Shown one piece after another: positions 51,803-61,050 of a stretch of 64,000 bases of DNA. Numbering within the stretch: position 1 is the first letter of the stretch; each line of letters begins with the position of its first letter. Both the position numbers and the translations under genes were made by a program. The DNA lies in assembly GCF_003129485.1 (NCBI RefSeq), contig NZ_QFFG01000004.1:1-64000 (forward strand). The letters are read 5' to 3'. A model generated the notes under the pieces. It saw only the letters and a list, made by a program, of their open reading frames with translations, searched no databases and was not told the DNA's origin. Source of the stretch: Polaribacter aquimarinus. Its GTDB lineage: Bacteria; Bacteroidota; Bacteroidia; Flavobacteriales; Flavobacteriaceae.

Positions 51803-52873
51803 ATGACGTTAGAAAAATTAACAAAAGACGCAATTGCACTTTTAAAGAATTTGATTGAAACACAATCTTTTTCTGAAGAAGAAGAAAATACAGCGTTATT
51901 GATTGAAGGATGGTTTAATGAATACGAAATTCCGTTCAAAAGAACAAAAAATAACATTTGGGCAACTAATAAATATTTTGATGAAAGCAAACCTACTTTG
52001 TTGTTAAACTCACATCATGATACTGTACACCCAAATTCAAAATACACAAACGATCCTTTTAAAGCGATAGTAAAAGATGGAAAATTATACGGTTTAGGAA
52101 GTAATGATGCAGGTGGTTGTTTGGTTTCATTAATCGCAACTTTTACCAATTTTTATGCACAAGAAAATTTAAAATACAATTTAGTTATTGTAGCTTCTGC
52201 AGAAGAAGAAAACAGTGGAAATAATGGTTTAAACTCAATGTTACCCATTATTCCACATATTGATGTGGCTATTGTTGGTGAACCTACTTTAATGAATTTA
52301 GCAGTTGCTGAAAAAGGTTTGGTTGTTTTTGATGCACAAGTTGATGGAACTCCAAGTCACGCAGCACATCCAAATTATAACAATTCCATTTACAACACCA
52401 TTGAAGTTTTACAATGGTTTAAAGATTTTAAGTTTGATAAATCTTCAGATGCTTTAGGTGATGTAAAAATGACAGTCACTCAAATTAATGCAGGCTCTCA
52501 GCACAATGTAGTTCCTGGTCACGTAGATTTAGTAGTTGATGTTCGAGTAAATGATGCCTATTCCAATCAAGAAATTGCGGACATTTTGCAAGAACAATCT
52601 CCTTGTAGTAAAATAACACCAAGAAGCTTACGATTGAACTCCTCCTCTATTTCAACCGACCACGATTTAGTAAAAGCTGGAATTGCAATGGGAAGAACAA
52701 CTTATGGATCACCAACGTTATCTGATCAATCTGTGTTATCTTGCCAATCCTTAAAATTAGGACCTGGAGATAGCACTCGTTCGCATTCTGCAGATGAATT
52801 TATTTATTTAGCAGAAATTGAAGAAGGAATAGAGATTTATGTAGAATTGTTGAATCGAGTAATTAAAAAATAG
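51803..52873 (+). CDS. argE: M20 family deacylase, ArgE-like
   Basis: This zinc-dependent M20 peptidase-fold deacylase has 356 residues. Metal ligands are visible in NSHHDTVHP, the GSNDAGGC Asp, AEEENSG and GEPTL; the last ligand is His in STRSHSADEFIY. It would remove the N-acyl group from N-acylcitrulline before argH and argG act, as in the Bacteroides and Xanthomonas variants. It is two bases after argB. Confidence 0.88.
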   Translation: MTLEKLTKDAIALLKNLIETQSFSEEEENTALLIEGWFNEYEIPFKRTKNNIWATNKYFDESKPTLLLNSHHDTVHPNSKYTNDPFKAIVKDGKLYGLGSNDAGGCLVSLIATFTNFYAQENLKYNLVIVASAEEENSGNNGLNSMLPIIPHIDVAIVGEPTLMNLAVAEKGLVVFDAQVDGTPSHAAHPNYNNSIYNTIEVLQWFKDFKFDKSSDALGDVKMTVTQINAGSQHNVVPGHVDLVVDVRVNDAYSNQEIADILQEQSPCSKITPRSLRLNSSSISTDHDLVKAGIAMGRTTYGSPTLSDQSVLSCQSLKLGPGDSTRSHSADEFIYLAEIEEGIEIYVELLNRVIKK

Positions 52874-52885
52874 TTGATGGTTAAT

Positions 52886-52948
52886 GGTTTTTAGTTGGTG
52901 GTTTTAAAGCTCCAACTAAAACCAAAAACCAAAAACCAAAAACTAACA
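52886..52948 (+). repeat. Hairpin and heptad array before argH
   Basis: GGTTTTTAGTTGG (52886-52898) pairs with CCAACTAAAACC (52912-52923). Three ACCAAAA units and ACTAACA (52921-52948) then run to 4 bases before the argH start. Confidence 0.6.
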
Positions 52949-52952
52949 AAAT

Positions 52953-54227
52953 ATGAAACTTTGGGATAAAGGATTTTCAATAGACAAACAAATAGAAAAT
53001 TTTACAGTGGGTAATGACAGAGAAATTGACATACACATTGCAAAATATGATGTGCAAGCTTCTTTAGCACACGCCATAATGTTGGAATCTATTGGAATTA
53101 TCACTGCTAATGAATTAGCGGATTTGAAAAAAGGATTGCAAGAATTAGCTACAGATATCGAAAATGGAGACTTTGTAATTGAACCTTCTTTTGAAGATGT
53201 TCATTCTAAAATTGAATGGGAATTGACCAACAAATTAGGTGAAGTTGGTAAAAAAATTCACACAGCACGTTCTAGAAACGATCAAGTTTTAGTAGCATTA
53301 CAGTTGTATTACAAAGAGAATTTAGCCATTGTAAATGATAAAGTAAAAATATTGTTTGACACTTTATTAAATTTGGCTGAAACACATAAAGATAGCCTTT
53401 TACCTGGTTATACACACTTACAAGTAGCAATGCCATCATCATTTGGATTGTGGTTTTCTGCCTATGCAGAATTGCTAATTGATGATGTATATGTATTGAA
53501 TGCAGTTTCTAAAGTAGTAGATCAAAATCCTTTAGGTTCTGCTGCTGGTTATGGTAGCTCCTTCCCTATTGATAGAGAATTAACCACCAAAGAATTAGAT
53601 TTTACAACCTTAAAATACAATGTTGTTGCTGCACAATTAAGTCGTGGAAAAAGCGAACGTTCTATAGCTGCTGCTTTAGGTGGTTTGTGTAATACCATGG
53701 CTCGTTTTGCAATGGACGTTTGTTTGTATATGAGCCAGAATTTTGGATTTATTTCTTTTCCTGATGAATTAACCACAGGAAGTAGCATTATGCCACATAA
53801 AAAGAATCCTGATGTGTTTGAATTGATTCGTGGAAAATGTAATAAGATTCAAGCATTACACTCTGAAATGTTGCTGATTACTAATAATTTACCAACGGGT
53901 TACCACAGAGATTTTCAGTTATTAAAAGAAAATATTATTGCTGCTTTTGAAGATGTAAAAGATATTTTAGACATCTTTAATTATTCCATTCAGCAAGTAA
54001 TCGTAAAAGATATTGATTTGAATGATGAGAAATATCAATATTTATTTACAGTAGATTCTATTAATAATTTAGTAGTTGAGGGAATGTCTTTTAGAGAAGC
54101 CTATCAACAAATTGGTGAACAAGTTCAAGCAGGAACTTACAAACCAGATTTAGGTAAGCAACATTCTCATTTAGGTAGTATTCACAATTTAGGATTGGAT
54201 AAAATTGCAGAGAAATACCCTAAATAA
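52953..54227 (+). CDS. argH: Argininosuccinate lyase
   Basis: ArgH splits argininosuccinate into arginine and fumarate, the last step of the pathway. It has the lyase signature TGSSIMPHKKNPD and the HTARSRNDQVLVALQLYYKE loop near residue 105. The length of 424 is slightly short of the usual 450-460. It is the last arginine gene; the transhydrogenase genes follow 26 bases later and may share the transcript. Confidence 0.95.
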   Translation: MKLWDKGFSIDKQIENFTVGNDREIDIHIAKYDVQASLAHAIMLESIGIITANELADLKKGLQELATDIENGDFVIEPSFEDVHSKIEWELTNKLGEVGKKIHTARSRNDQVLVALQLYYKENLAIVNDKVKILFDTLLNLAETHKDSLLPGYTHLQVAMPSSFGLWFSAYAELLIDDVYVLNAVSKVVDQNPLGSAAGYGSSFPIDRELTTKELDFTTLKYNVVAAQLSRGKSERSIAAALGGLCNTMARFAMDVCLYMSQNFGFISFPDELTTGSSIMPHKKNPDVFELIRGKCNKIQALHSEMLLITNNLPTGYHRDFQLLKENIIAAFEDVKDILDIFNYSIQQVIVKDIDLNDEKYQYLFTVDSINNLVVEGMSFREAYQQIGEQVQAGTYKPDLGKQHSHLGSIHNLGLDKIAEKYPK

Positions 54228-54253
54228 TTATTAATTAAACCAAACTTTATAAA

Positions 54254-55354
54254 ATGAAAATAGGAATATTAAAAGAATTACAAAAGGGAGAAAACCGAGT
54301 ATCTCTTTCCCCTTTCATTACAAAAAAATTGATTGAAAAAGGTTTTGAGATTTTTGTTGAAAAAAATGCGGGTAAAAACTCTTTATACAAAGATGAAGAT
54401 TTTATAGAAGCTGGTGCTAAAATTACTTCTAGAGAAAAAGTATTTGAAACTGCTCAAGTGCTTATTAAAATAAATCCTTTTAATGAGGAAGATTTAAAAT
54501 TGGTTCATAAAAGGCATATTTTAATGAGTCAATTATTTCATAAGTCTAGTCCAAAATTAATCAAGGCAATTTCAGAAAAAGGAGCAACTGCTTTTTCTAT
54601 GGATGCAATGCCTAGAATTTCTAGAGCCCAAGATATGGACGTTTTAAGCTCACAAAATAATTTAGCTGGCTACAAAGCTGTTATTTTAGGAGCCTATAAA
54701 ATGACCAAAATTTTTCCACTAATGATGACTGCTGCAGGTACGATTACACCTTCAAAGGTGTTAATTTATGGAGTTGGTGTTGCTGGTTTACAAGCCATTG
54801 CAACTGCAAAAAGATTAGGTGCTGTTGTTGAGGCTACTGATATTAGAACAGAAACAAAAGAACAAACAGAATCTTTAGGAGCTAAATTTATTTCTGTAGA
54901 AAACAATAATGAAGAATCTGAAGGTGGCTATGCTAAAGAAGCATCAGAAGATTATGTAAAAAGACAAAAAGAAGCTGTAAATAAATCTTTATTTGAAGCA
55001 GATTTAGTGATAACTACTGCTAATATCCCTGGTAAAAAAGCACCAACATTAATTACAAAAGAGCAAGTTGATCAAATGAAAAACGGTGCTGTAATTATTG
55101 ACATTGCTGCAGATCAAGGTGGTAATTGTGAGCTTAGTGTATTAAATGATACAATCATTCATAATGGTGTAAAAGTAGTAGGTACTTCTATTTCTCTATT
55201 AAGTGTCTCTACAAATGCTAGCGAATTATACGCAAAAAATATTTACAATTTTATCATTCATCTTACCGAAGATTTAAATTTTAAATGGGATTTAGAAGAA
55301 GAAATAACTAACGAAACACTTATCGTTCAAGACGGAGTTCAACGTAAAAAATAA
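54254..55354 (+). CDS. pntA: NAD(P)(+) transhydrogenase subunit alpha, part 1
   Basis: This is the NAD(H)-binding domain I subunit of the proton-pumping transhydrogenase. The N-terminus GILKELQKGENRVSLSP is shared with alanine dehydrogenase; the Rossmann motif is VLIYGVGVAGLQAIATA, with the RQD loop region SRAQDMD. The length of 366 shows that the alpha subunit is split into two genes, as in some bacteria. The enzyme makes NADPH from NADH using the proton gradient; the NADPH can serve argC, proA and proC upstream. Confidence 0.93.
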   Translation: MKIGILKELQKGENRVSLSPFITKKLIEKGFEIFVEKNAGKNSLYKDEDFIEAGAKITSREKVFETAQVLIKINPFNEEDLKLVHKRHILMSQLFHKSSPKLIKAISEKGATAFSMDAMPRISRAQDMDVLSSQNNLAGYKAVILGAYKMTKIFPLMMTAAGTITPSKVLIYGVGVAGLQAIATAKRLGAVVEATDIRTETKEQTESLGAKFISVENNNEESEGGYAKEASEDYVKRQKEAVNKSLFEADLVITTANIPGKKAPTLITKEQVDQMKNGAVIIDIAADQGGNCELSVLNDTIIHNGVKVVGTSISLLSVSTNASELYAKNIYNFIIHLTEDLNFKWDLEEEITNETLIVQDGVQRKK

Positions 55355-55361
55355 TAGTATC

Positions 55362-55670
55362 ATGAAAGAATTATTAGAATTTATTCAAAACAATTTGCAA
55401 ATATTTTACATCATAATTTTGGCAACTTTTGTTGGCATCGAAGTTATAAAAAGTATTCCTGCTGTTTTACATACACCTTTAATGTCTGGTGCAAATGCAC
55501 TGAGTGGTGTAGTAATCGTTGGTGCAATTTTAGTAATGCTGCATTCTGACCCAACAGATTATGTAGCCTTAACACTTGGCTTTATTGCAGTGGTTTTAGG
55601 AGTATTAAATGTTGTAGGCGGTTTTGCTGTTACCAACAGAATGTTAGAAATGTTTAAAAAGAAGAAATAA
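55362..55670 (+). CDS. pntA2: NAD(P) transhydrogenase subunit alpha, part 2 (membrane)
   Basis: This 102-residue membrane subunit has three transmembrane helices after a short N-terminal stretch; the LHTPLMSGANALSGVV motif is characteristic. It carries the alpha-side membrane segment of domain II. Its stop overlaps the pntB start by one base. Confidence 0.92.
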   Translation: MKELLEFIQNNLQIFYIIILATFVGIEVIKSIPAVLHTPLMSGANALSGVVIVGAILVMLHSDPTDYVALTLGFIAVVLGVLNVVGGFAVTNRMLEMFKKKK

Positions 55671-57058
55671 TGAATGTTATATTAAGTATTATATATCTAA
55701 TTTCAGCAGTAACATTTATTGTTGGATTGAAAAAATTAGGACATCCAGATACTGCAAAATCAGGAAATTTAATTGCAGCTACCGGTATGGGATTAGCCAT
55801 TATTGGTACCATTTTTATACACGATTTACAGGTACCAACCATTATTTATGTATTAATTGGTATTGCTATCTTATTAGGAACCATTATTGGTTGGTTAATT
55901 GCCATCAAAGTGGAAATGACTAAAATGCCAGAATTGGTCTCGTTATTTAATGGTTTTGGTGGAGCAAGTGCTGCTTTAATTGGTTTGGTTGAATTTGGTA
56001 ATTCTAATATTAACACAACCAATAATTCCATTTTAATTACCATTTTATCAGCAATTGTAATTGGCGCCATCACTTTTTCTGGTAGTTTAATTGCTTGGGG
56101 TAAGTTAAATGGCACAGTAAAAAGTGTCATTAAGATTCCACAATATAATATTGTGAATAATTTATTTATTATTGGAATTATTGCTTTGGGAGCTTATTTA
56201 GTAATTGGAAATATAGAAAGTCCTATTTTACTTTATGGTATATTAATAGCAGGATTAATCTATGGTATTTTATTTGTGCTACCAATTGGTGGAGCAGATA
56301 TGCCTGTTGTAATTTCATTATTGAATTCATTAACAGGTATTGCAGCAGCCATAACAGGTGTTTTATACGATAATAAAGTGATGCTTGTTGGTGGTATTTT
56401 AGTAGGTTCTGCAGGAATCATACTAACGATTGCGATGTGTAAGGCTATGAATAGAACTTTGTTTTCTGTTATTTTTGGTTCCTTTACTGCCAATGCTGGT
56501 CCAGAAGGTACAAACAAAGCTTTAGGATCAATTAAAAGTACAACTGCCAGCGATTCTGCAATAATGATGAATTATGCCCAAAACGTAACCATAGTTCCTG
56601 GTTATGGATTAGCTGTAGCACAAGCACAGCATGTTATTCATGAATTAGAAGAACTATTAGTTGCCAAAGGTGTCAATGTAAAATATGCGATTCATCCTGT
56701 TGCAGGAAGAATGCCTGGGCATATGAATGTTTTGTTGGCAGAATCTAATGTTGATTACAGTATGTTAGTTGAAATGGAAGATATCAACCCTCAATTTAAA
56801 AATACAGATGTAGTTTTAGTGGTTGGTGCTAATGATGTAGTTAATCCTGCTGCACATAACGATCCTTCTAGCCCTATTTATGGAATGCCAATTTTAGACG
56901 TAGAAAATGCAAAACATATTATTGTAAATAAACGTAGTATGAAAGCTGGTTATGCCGGTATTGAAAATGAATTATTTTATAATGATAAAACTTCAATGTT
57001 ATTTGGTGATGCTAAAAGTGTAATTACAGATTTAGTTGCAGAAATAAAAAACATGTAA
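55670..57058 (+). CDS. pntB: NAD(P)(+) transhydrogenase subunit beta
   Basis: The 462-residue beta subunit has about nine transmembrane helices, including the GFGGASAALIGL and PIGGADMPVVISLLNS segments. The C-terminal NADP(H)-binding domain has VPGYGLAVAQAQHVIHELEELL, HPVAGRMPGHMNVLLAE and VVGANDVVNPAA. The three pnt genes form one operon. Confidence 0.94.
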   Translation: MNVILSIIYLISAVTFIVGLKKLGHPDTAKSGNLIAATGMGLAIIGTIFIHDLQVPTIIYVLIGIAILLGTIIGWLIAIKVEMTKMPELVSLFNGFGGASAALIGLVEFGNSNINTTNNSILITILSAIVIGAITFSGSLIAWGKLNGTVKSVIKIPQYNIVNNLFIIGIIALGAYLVIGNIESPILLYGILIAGLIYGILFVLPIGGADMPVVISLLNSLTGIAAAITGVLYDNKVMLVGGILVGSAGIILTIAMCKAMNRTLFSVIFGSFTANAGPEGTNKALGSIKSTTASDSAIMMNYAQNVTIVPGYGLAVAQAQHVIHELEELLVAKGVNVKYAIHPVAGRMPGHMNVLLAESNVDYSMLVEMEDINPQFKNTDVVLVVGANDVVNPAAHNDPSSPIYGMPILDVENAKHIIVNKRSMKAGYAGIENELFYNDKTSMLFGDAKSVITDLVAEIKNM

Positions 57059-57174
57059 TTTATTTGCACAAAATTAGATAGAAATTTTTATTTAGAAATT
57101 AATTCCTATCTGATTTACTTTTATAATGCTTTTATTATTTTATATTTAACAATTAATTAAAAAAAAGTAATTTA

Positions 57175-57792
57175 ATGTTCTGGTTTCACGATGATATAGA
57201 ACGGCTTGAAAAACAAATTTTAGAATTAGACTATAACCCAGAATTGGTTTTTTATGGAAGTTCTACTATTACTTTATGGAGCAAACTAACAACTGTATAT
57301 AAAAAATACAAACCTATAAACTTAGGTTTTGGAGGTTCTACTTTAGCAGCTTGTACTTGGTTTTTTGATCGTATTTTTAAGAATATAGAAAACATACAAG
57401 CTATTGTTATATATGCAGGTGACAATGATTTAGGTGATGGAAGACACCCTGAAGAAGTTTTATTGTTTTTAGAAAACTTATTGGCAAAAATAAGAGCAAA
57501 ATACGGCAACATACCCTGTACCGTTATTTCTATAAAACCAAGCATTGCACGCAGACATTTGTTAGAAAGTATTAATTATACAAATAGTCAAATAAAGGCA
57601 ATAACCAAAGAAGATGAAAATTTTTACTATGTAAATATTTACGATGCATTATTAAACCAAAATGGAAATCCGGATGATAGATATTTCGAAGAAGATGGTT
57701 TGCATTTTAATGCTATTGGTTATCAACTAATCTTAAATATTTTAAAGAAATATCCTAAAATATTTCCTCAAAAAATACTCGAAAGAATGTAG
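57175..57792 (+). CDS. SGNH/GDSL-type hydrolase
   Basis: All four blocks of the SGNH superfamily are visible: FYGSSTITLW (catalytic Ser), NLGFGGST (Gly), IYAGDNDL (Asn) and the C-terminal EEDGLHFNAIGY (Asp-His). No signal peptide is seen, so it is cytoplasmic. Substrates range over lipids, esters and acetylated sugars; the one here is unknown. The length is 205. The 116-base gap upstream is very AT-rich and holds no gene. Confidence 0.85.
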   Translation: MFWFHDDIERLEKQILELDYNPELVFYGSSTITLWSKLTTVYKKYKPINLGFGGSTLAACTWFFDRIFKNIENIQAIVIYAGDNDLGDGRHPEEVLLFLENLLAKIRAKYGNIPCTVISIKPSIARRHLLESINYTNSQIKAITKEDENFYYVNIYDALLNQNGNPDDRYFEEDGLHFNAIGYQLILNILKKYPKIFPQKILERM

Positions 57793-57826
57793 TAGCATAA
57801 GACAGCACTAACTAAAATACATTTAG

Positions 57827-58555
57827 ATGAAAAGAGAATATCATAAATGGTATAGTCCTAATCTTGAAAGAGAAATGGAACTTCTAGTGTTTGGGTTTAG
57901 TGGTGCAAAAGTTTTGTTTTTCCCTCCCAGAATGGGACGTTTCTTTGACTATGAAAATTGGAAAGTAATTGCCGCTTTAGAGAAAAAAATTAATAGTGGT
58001 GATCTCCAAATTTTTTGTGTAGACAGTATTGATTTAGAATCATTTTACAATAGTTTTGTTCATCCGGGATATAGGATTTACAGACATATACAATATGAAA
58101 AATATGTTTTAGAAGAAGTTTTACCACTAGCAAATTTAATTAATAGCAATCCAAATGTTATTTCTGCTGGCTGTAGCTTAGGTGCATATCATGCTGTTAA
58201 TGTTGCAATGAGACATCCAAATTTATTTTGTAAAGTAGTAGGATTAAGTGGAAGGTATGATTTAACAGAATCAAAAGGATATTTTAAAGATTTATTAAGC
58301 GGCTTTCATAACGATTTTGTTTATTTTAATATGCCTAATCAATATTTAAAGAATTTAGAAGACTCTATATTGATAGAACAAATTAGTAATATGGATATTA
58401 TATTAGCTATTGGAAAAGAAGATCCTTTTTTAGAAAGCAATTACACCTTATCTGAAATTTTAAACGAAAAAGGAATCTCTCATCAACTATTTGAATGGGA
58501 AGAAAGAGCACATAAAGCTCGGTATTGGAGAAAAATGGTAACCATTTATTTTTAG
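57827..58555 (+). CDS. Esterase-like alpha/beta hydrolase
   Basis: The 242-residue protein has the esterase-D-like layout: a Trp/Tyr-rich start (REYHKWYSPNLEREMELLVFG), the nucleophile elbow GCSLGAYHA (Ser), the Asp in IGKEDPFLES and a His in WEERAHKARYWR. It belongs with enterochelin-esterase-like or phospho-ester hydrolases; no signal peptide is present. It is 34 bases after the SGNH gene, probably one operon, and converges with crtY. Confidence 0.8.
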   Translation: MKREYHKWYSPNLEREMELLVFGFSGAKVLFFPPRMGRFFDYENWKVIAALEKKINSGDLQIFCVDSIDLESFYNSFVHPGYRIYRHIQYEKYVLEEVLPLANLINSNPNVISAGCSLGAYHAVNVAMRHPNLFCKVVGLSGRYDLTESKGYFKDLLSGFHNDFVYFNMPNQYLKNLEDSILIEQISNMDIILAIGKEDPFLESNYTLSEILNEKGISHQLFEWEERAHKARYWRKMVTIYF

Positions 58556-58559
58556 TTAA

Positions 58560-59699
58560 TCAAAAAATCCTTTTAAATAAAGCGCGAACAAATTCATAAG
58601 GCGGCATTTTTAATTGAATTTGTAAGTCTTCTATAAAATTAGTTTCTTCATCTAAAAATTTAAATATTTTTTTAGGTTGATTATTTTTAAACATATGTCC
58701 AAAAATTTTAGCCCCCAAATGATTTTTTTCGTGTAGTATATCTAATAACAATAAATCGTAAAACCAAAATTTATTTCTAATATAAAATTTATTAAAAGGC
58801 TTTTTAACTTTTAAATGATAAATTAATTCTCTTGATTTTTTTGTTATATTTTTAAAAGTGAACCCTGTACTCGCTTTAGACCAACCTCCTGCTGTACCAA
58901 TATGAATTATATTCTTAGAATTCTTTTCCCAAAACTTATAAGCTGTCATTGGTATTGAACCTTTTTCTTTTTCTATAATTTCATATTCTTTAATTCCTTT
59001 TTCTAATAAATAGGACTCTATAGCAATTTTATATTCGTTGTAAGGCAACAGACTTTCAGAAAATAGAGTGTATTCGAAAAGTGCTTTGTTTTTACTATAA
59101 GGTAAAATATACATAAAACGTGTATTTCCTTTTTGCGGAATTGTAAAATCCATAAAAGTAGCAGCCGAATCATCAAAAAAATCTTCTTTAGTTTTAATAA
59201 AAAAACCTACAAAATGCTGCTGTAAAACTGGATATTTATTTTGCTTCTGATAAGCATTTGAAAACAAAATACTGTTGATTACATTTCTACTATAAAAAAC
59301 ATTTTTTGAAGTAATAACTCTCGCTTTTTTATGCTCCTGATGAACACTTTTAACACTTTCTTCTAAGAAAGTAATATTATTGTTTTTAGCAAGTTTATTC
59401 CAAATCTTTTGATAGAAACCTTTACTCCTAATCATTTTATATCTATATGGAGCAATATTGTTTTCTGCTGAATGTAAATGACTTTTAAAAATAATTCTAC
59501 CCCATGAAGTTGAAAGAATATCATCCCATTCTCCATTTGATTCTTCCCAAAAACACCAAGTTCTATCGTTTTTAGATTTCTTTTCTTTATCAATTAAAAG
59601 TATAGTTTTATCATCAAAAAAAATATCTTGAGACATTCTGTAAGCTGTTATTAATCCTGATGCTCCTGCTCCAACTATTATGTAATCATAAGTGTTCAA
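58560..59699 (-). CDS. crtY: Lycopene beta-cyclase
   Basis: CrtY closes both ends of lycopene to give beta-carotene. The FAD motif YIIVGAGASGL comes near the N-terminus, then KSKNDRTWCFWEE (the CrtY-type DRTW motif), PYSKNKALFEYTLFS and IGTAGGWSKASTGFTF. A TTG at 59699 is taken as the start because it gives a standard NTYDYIIVG beginning. The longer TTG at 59750 lies inside the terminator of crtZ. Confidence 0.9.
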   Translation of the reverse strand: MNTYDYIIVGAGASGLITAYRMSQDIFFDDKTILLIDKEKKSKNDRTWCFWEESNGEWDDILSTSWGRIIFKSHLHSAENNIAPYRYKMIRSKGFYQKIWNKLAKNNNITFLEESVKSVHQEHKKARVITSKNVFYSRNVINSILFSNAYQKQNKYPVLQQHFVGFFIKTKEDFFDDSAATFMDFTIPQKGNTRFMYILPYSKNKALFEYTLFSESLLPYNEYKIAIESYLLEKGIKEYEIIEKEKGSIPMTAYKFWEKNSKNIIHIGTAGGWSKASTGFTFKNITKKSRELIYHLKVKKPFNKFYIRNKFWFYDLLLLDILHEKNHLGAKIFGHMFKNNQPKKIFKFLDEETNFIEDLQIQLKMPPYEFVRALFKRIF

Positions 59700-59737
59700 A
59701 AAAATATTGTTTGTTAATTTTATGAGATTATTATAAA

Positions 59738-59769
59738 TTAAAAAGAGCAAACTTTTACATTTGCTCTTT
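59738..59769 (-). terminator. Hairpin between crtZ and crtY
   Basis: AAAGAGCAAA (59742-59751) pairs perfectly with TTTGCTCTTT (59760-59769). On the minus strand a T-rich tract follows. The hairpin overlaps the crtZ stop and the extreme 5' end of the crtY reading frame, so it may partly uncouple crtY from the operon. Confidence 0.7.
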
Positions 59770-60201
59770 AAAATATTTTAGAGGTACAAATAACATCCCG
59801 AAGCATTGACTATCTTCTTTTCCCATATTTTTATGATGTACTTTATGTGCTTTTCTTAATCCTTTAAAATACCAGTTATTAGTTCTTTTAAACCACTTAA
59901 AACGTTGATGAATTAATACATCGTGAATTAAAAAATAAGCTAACCCATATAAAAGAATACCAAGACCAATAAAGAACATAAATGTGTATTCTGTATAGGT
60001 TCCGAATAAAAATAATAACATGCTGGGTATTGCAAAAACTATAAAGAAAGCATCATTTTTCTCGAAAACGTGTGGATAACCTGGTTCATGATGATCTTCA
60101 TGTAGAAACCAACCAAAACCATGCATAACATATTTATGCGTACACCAAGTAACTCCTTCCATAGTAATGAAAACACCAAGTGTAATTAATGCATATATCA
60201 T
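59755..60201 (-). CDS. crtZ: Beta-carotene hydroxylase, sterol-desaturase family
   Basis: CrtZ adds hydroxyl groups to both beta rings, giving zeaxanthin. This di-iron membrane enzyme has 148 residues with the His clusters HKYVMHGFGWFLHEDHHEP and HDVLIHQRF, and RKAHKVHHKNMGKEDSQCFG at the end. It has three or four transmembrane helices. It follows crtB by one base. Confidence 0.93.
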   Translation of the reverse strand: MIYALITLGVFITMEGVTWCTHKYVMHGFGWFLHEDHHEPGYPHVFEKNDAFFIVFAIPSMLLFLFGTYTEYTFMFFIGLGILLYGLAYFLIHDVLIHQRFKWFKRTNNWYFKGLRKAHKVHHKNMGKEDSQCFGMLFVPLKYFKEQM

Positions 60202-60202
60202 A

Positions 60203-61045
60203 TTAAATTATATTTAATTTGTATTTTACGTAACTTCTTGCTAATAAGTTAATTTTCATAGGATCAGAAATACGAATTCTAGTATCCATAATTTTTTCTG
60301 AAGGTACAGCCTTTAGCTTTTTTAATAACCTCCTGTAATATCGGTATGCCATATAAACACCAAATTTAGCTTCAACGGGCAATTTAAGAATTCCGTTGTT
60401 ATATGCATAATCAAAATCTGCTTCAATTTCATCAATTATAATTTGTTTTGAAGAAGCATCTAATTGCCCTAAATTTATATTTGGAAAATAAGAGCGATTT
60501 AAAACTTCGAAATCATCTTTTAAATCACGTAAAAAATTCACTTTTTGAAAAGCAGAACCTAAACGCATTGCCGCATCTTTTAACTCTTCGTATCTTTTAT
60601 CATCACCTTCAACAAAAACCTTTAAACACATCAAACCAACTACATCTGCAGAACCATATATATATTGATCATATTCAGCTTTAGTTTGATATTGTGTTTT
60701 GTACAAGTCTGCTTTCATACTTTTTAAGAAAGCTTGTACCATTTCATCTGGTATATTATATCTATTAACGGTTTTTTGGAAAGAGTTTAAAATAGGATTT
60801 AAGCTAATTCCTTGTTCTATAGCTAAATAATAATCTCTCTCAAAATTTCCCATTAAAACTTCTTTATCATAATTATGAAAAGTATCTACAATTTCATCTG
60901 CAAAACGAACAAATCCATAAATATTATAAATATCTGTTCTAATTTTAGGAGACAACATATTGACTGCCAAAGAAAATGACGTACTGTATTTTTTTGTAAC
61001 TAATTTGCTACATCCATAAGAAACTGAGTCAAATAATTCTTTCAT
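60203..61045 (-). CDS. crtB: Phytoene synthase
   Basis: CrtB condenses two geranylgeranyl diphosphates into phytoene. The Asp-rich motifs are FADEIVDTF and RLGSAFQKVNFLRDLKDDF. The length of 280 is typical. It starts 5 bases after crtI. No GGPP synthase gene is in this window. Confidence 0.94.
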   Translation of the reverse strand: MKELFDSVSYGCSKLVTKKYSTSFSLAVNMLSPKIRTDIYNIYGFVRFADEIVDTFHNYDKEVLMGNFERDYYLAIEQGISLNPILNSFQKTVNRYNIPDEMVQAFLKSMKADLYKTQYQTKAEYDQYIYGSADVVGLMCLKVFVEGDDKRYEELKDAAMRLGSAFQKVNFLRDLKDDFEVLNRSYFPNINLGQLDASSKQIIIDEIEADFDYAYNNGILKLPVEAKFGVYMAYRYYRRLLKKLKAVPSEKIMDTRIRISDPMKINLLARSYVKYKLNII

Positions 61046-61050
61046 AATGA

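Noticed and set aside
57059..57174. Terminator after pntB (AGATAG with CTATCT)
   Set aside because: The stem is only 6 bases with a long loop; too weak to annotate.
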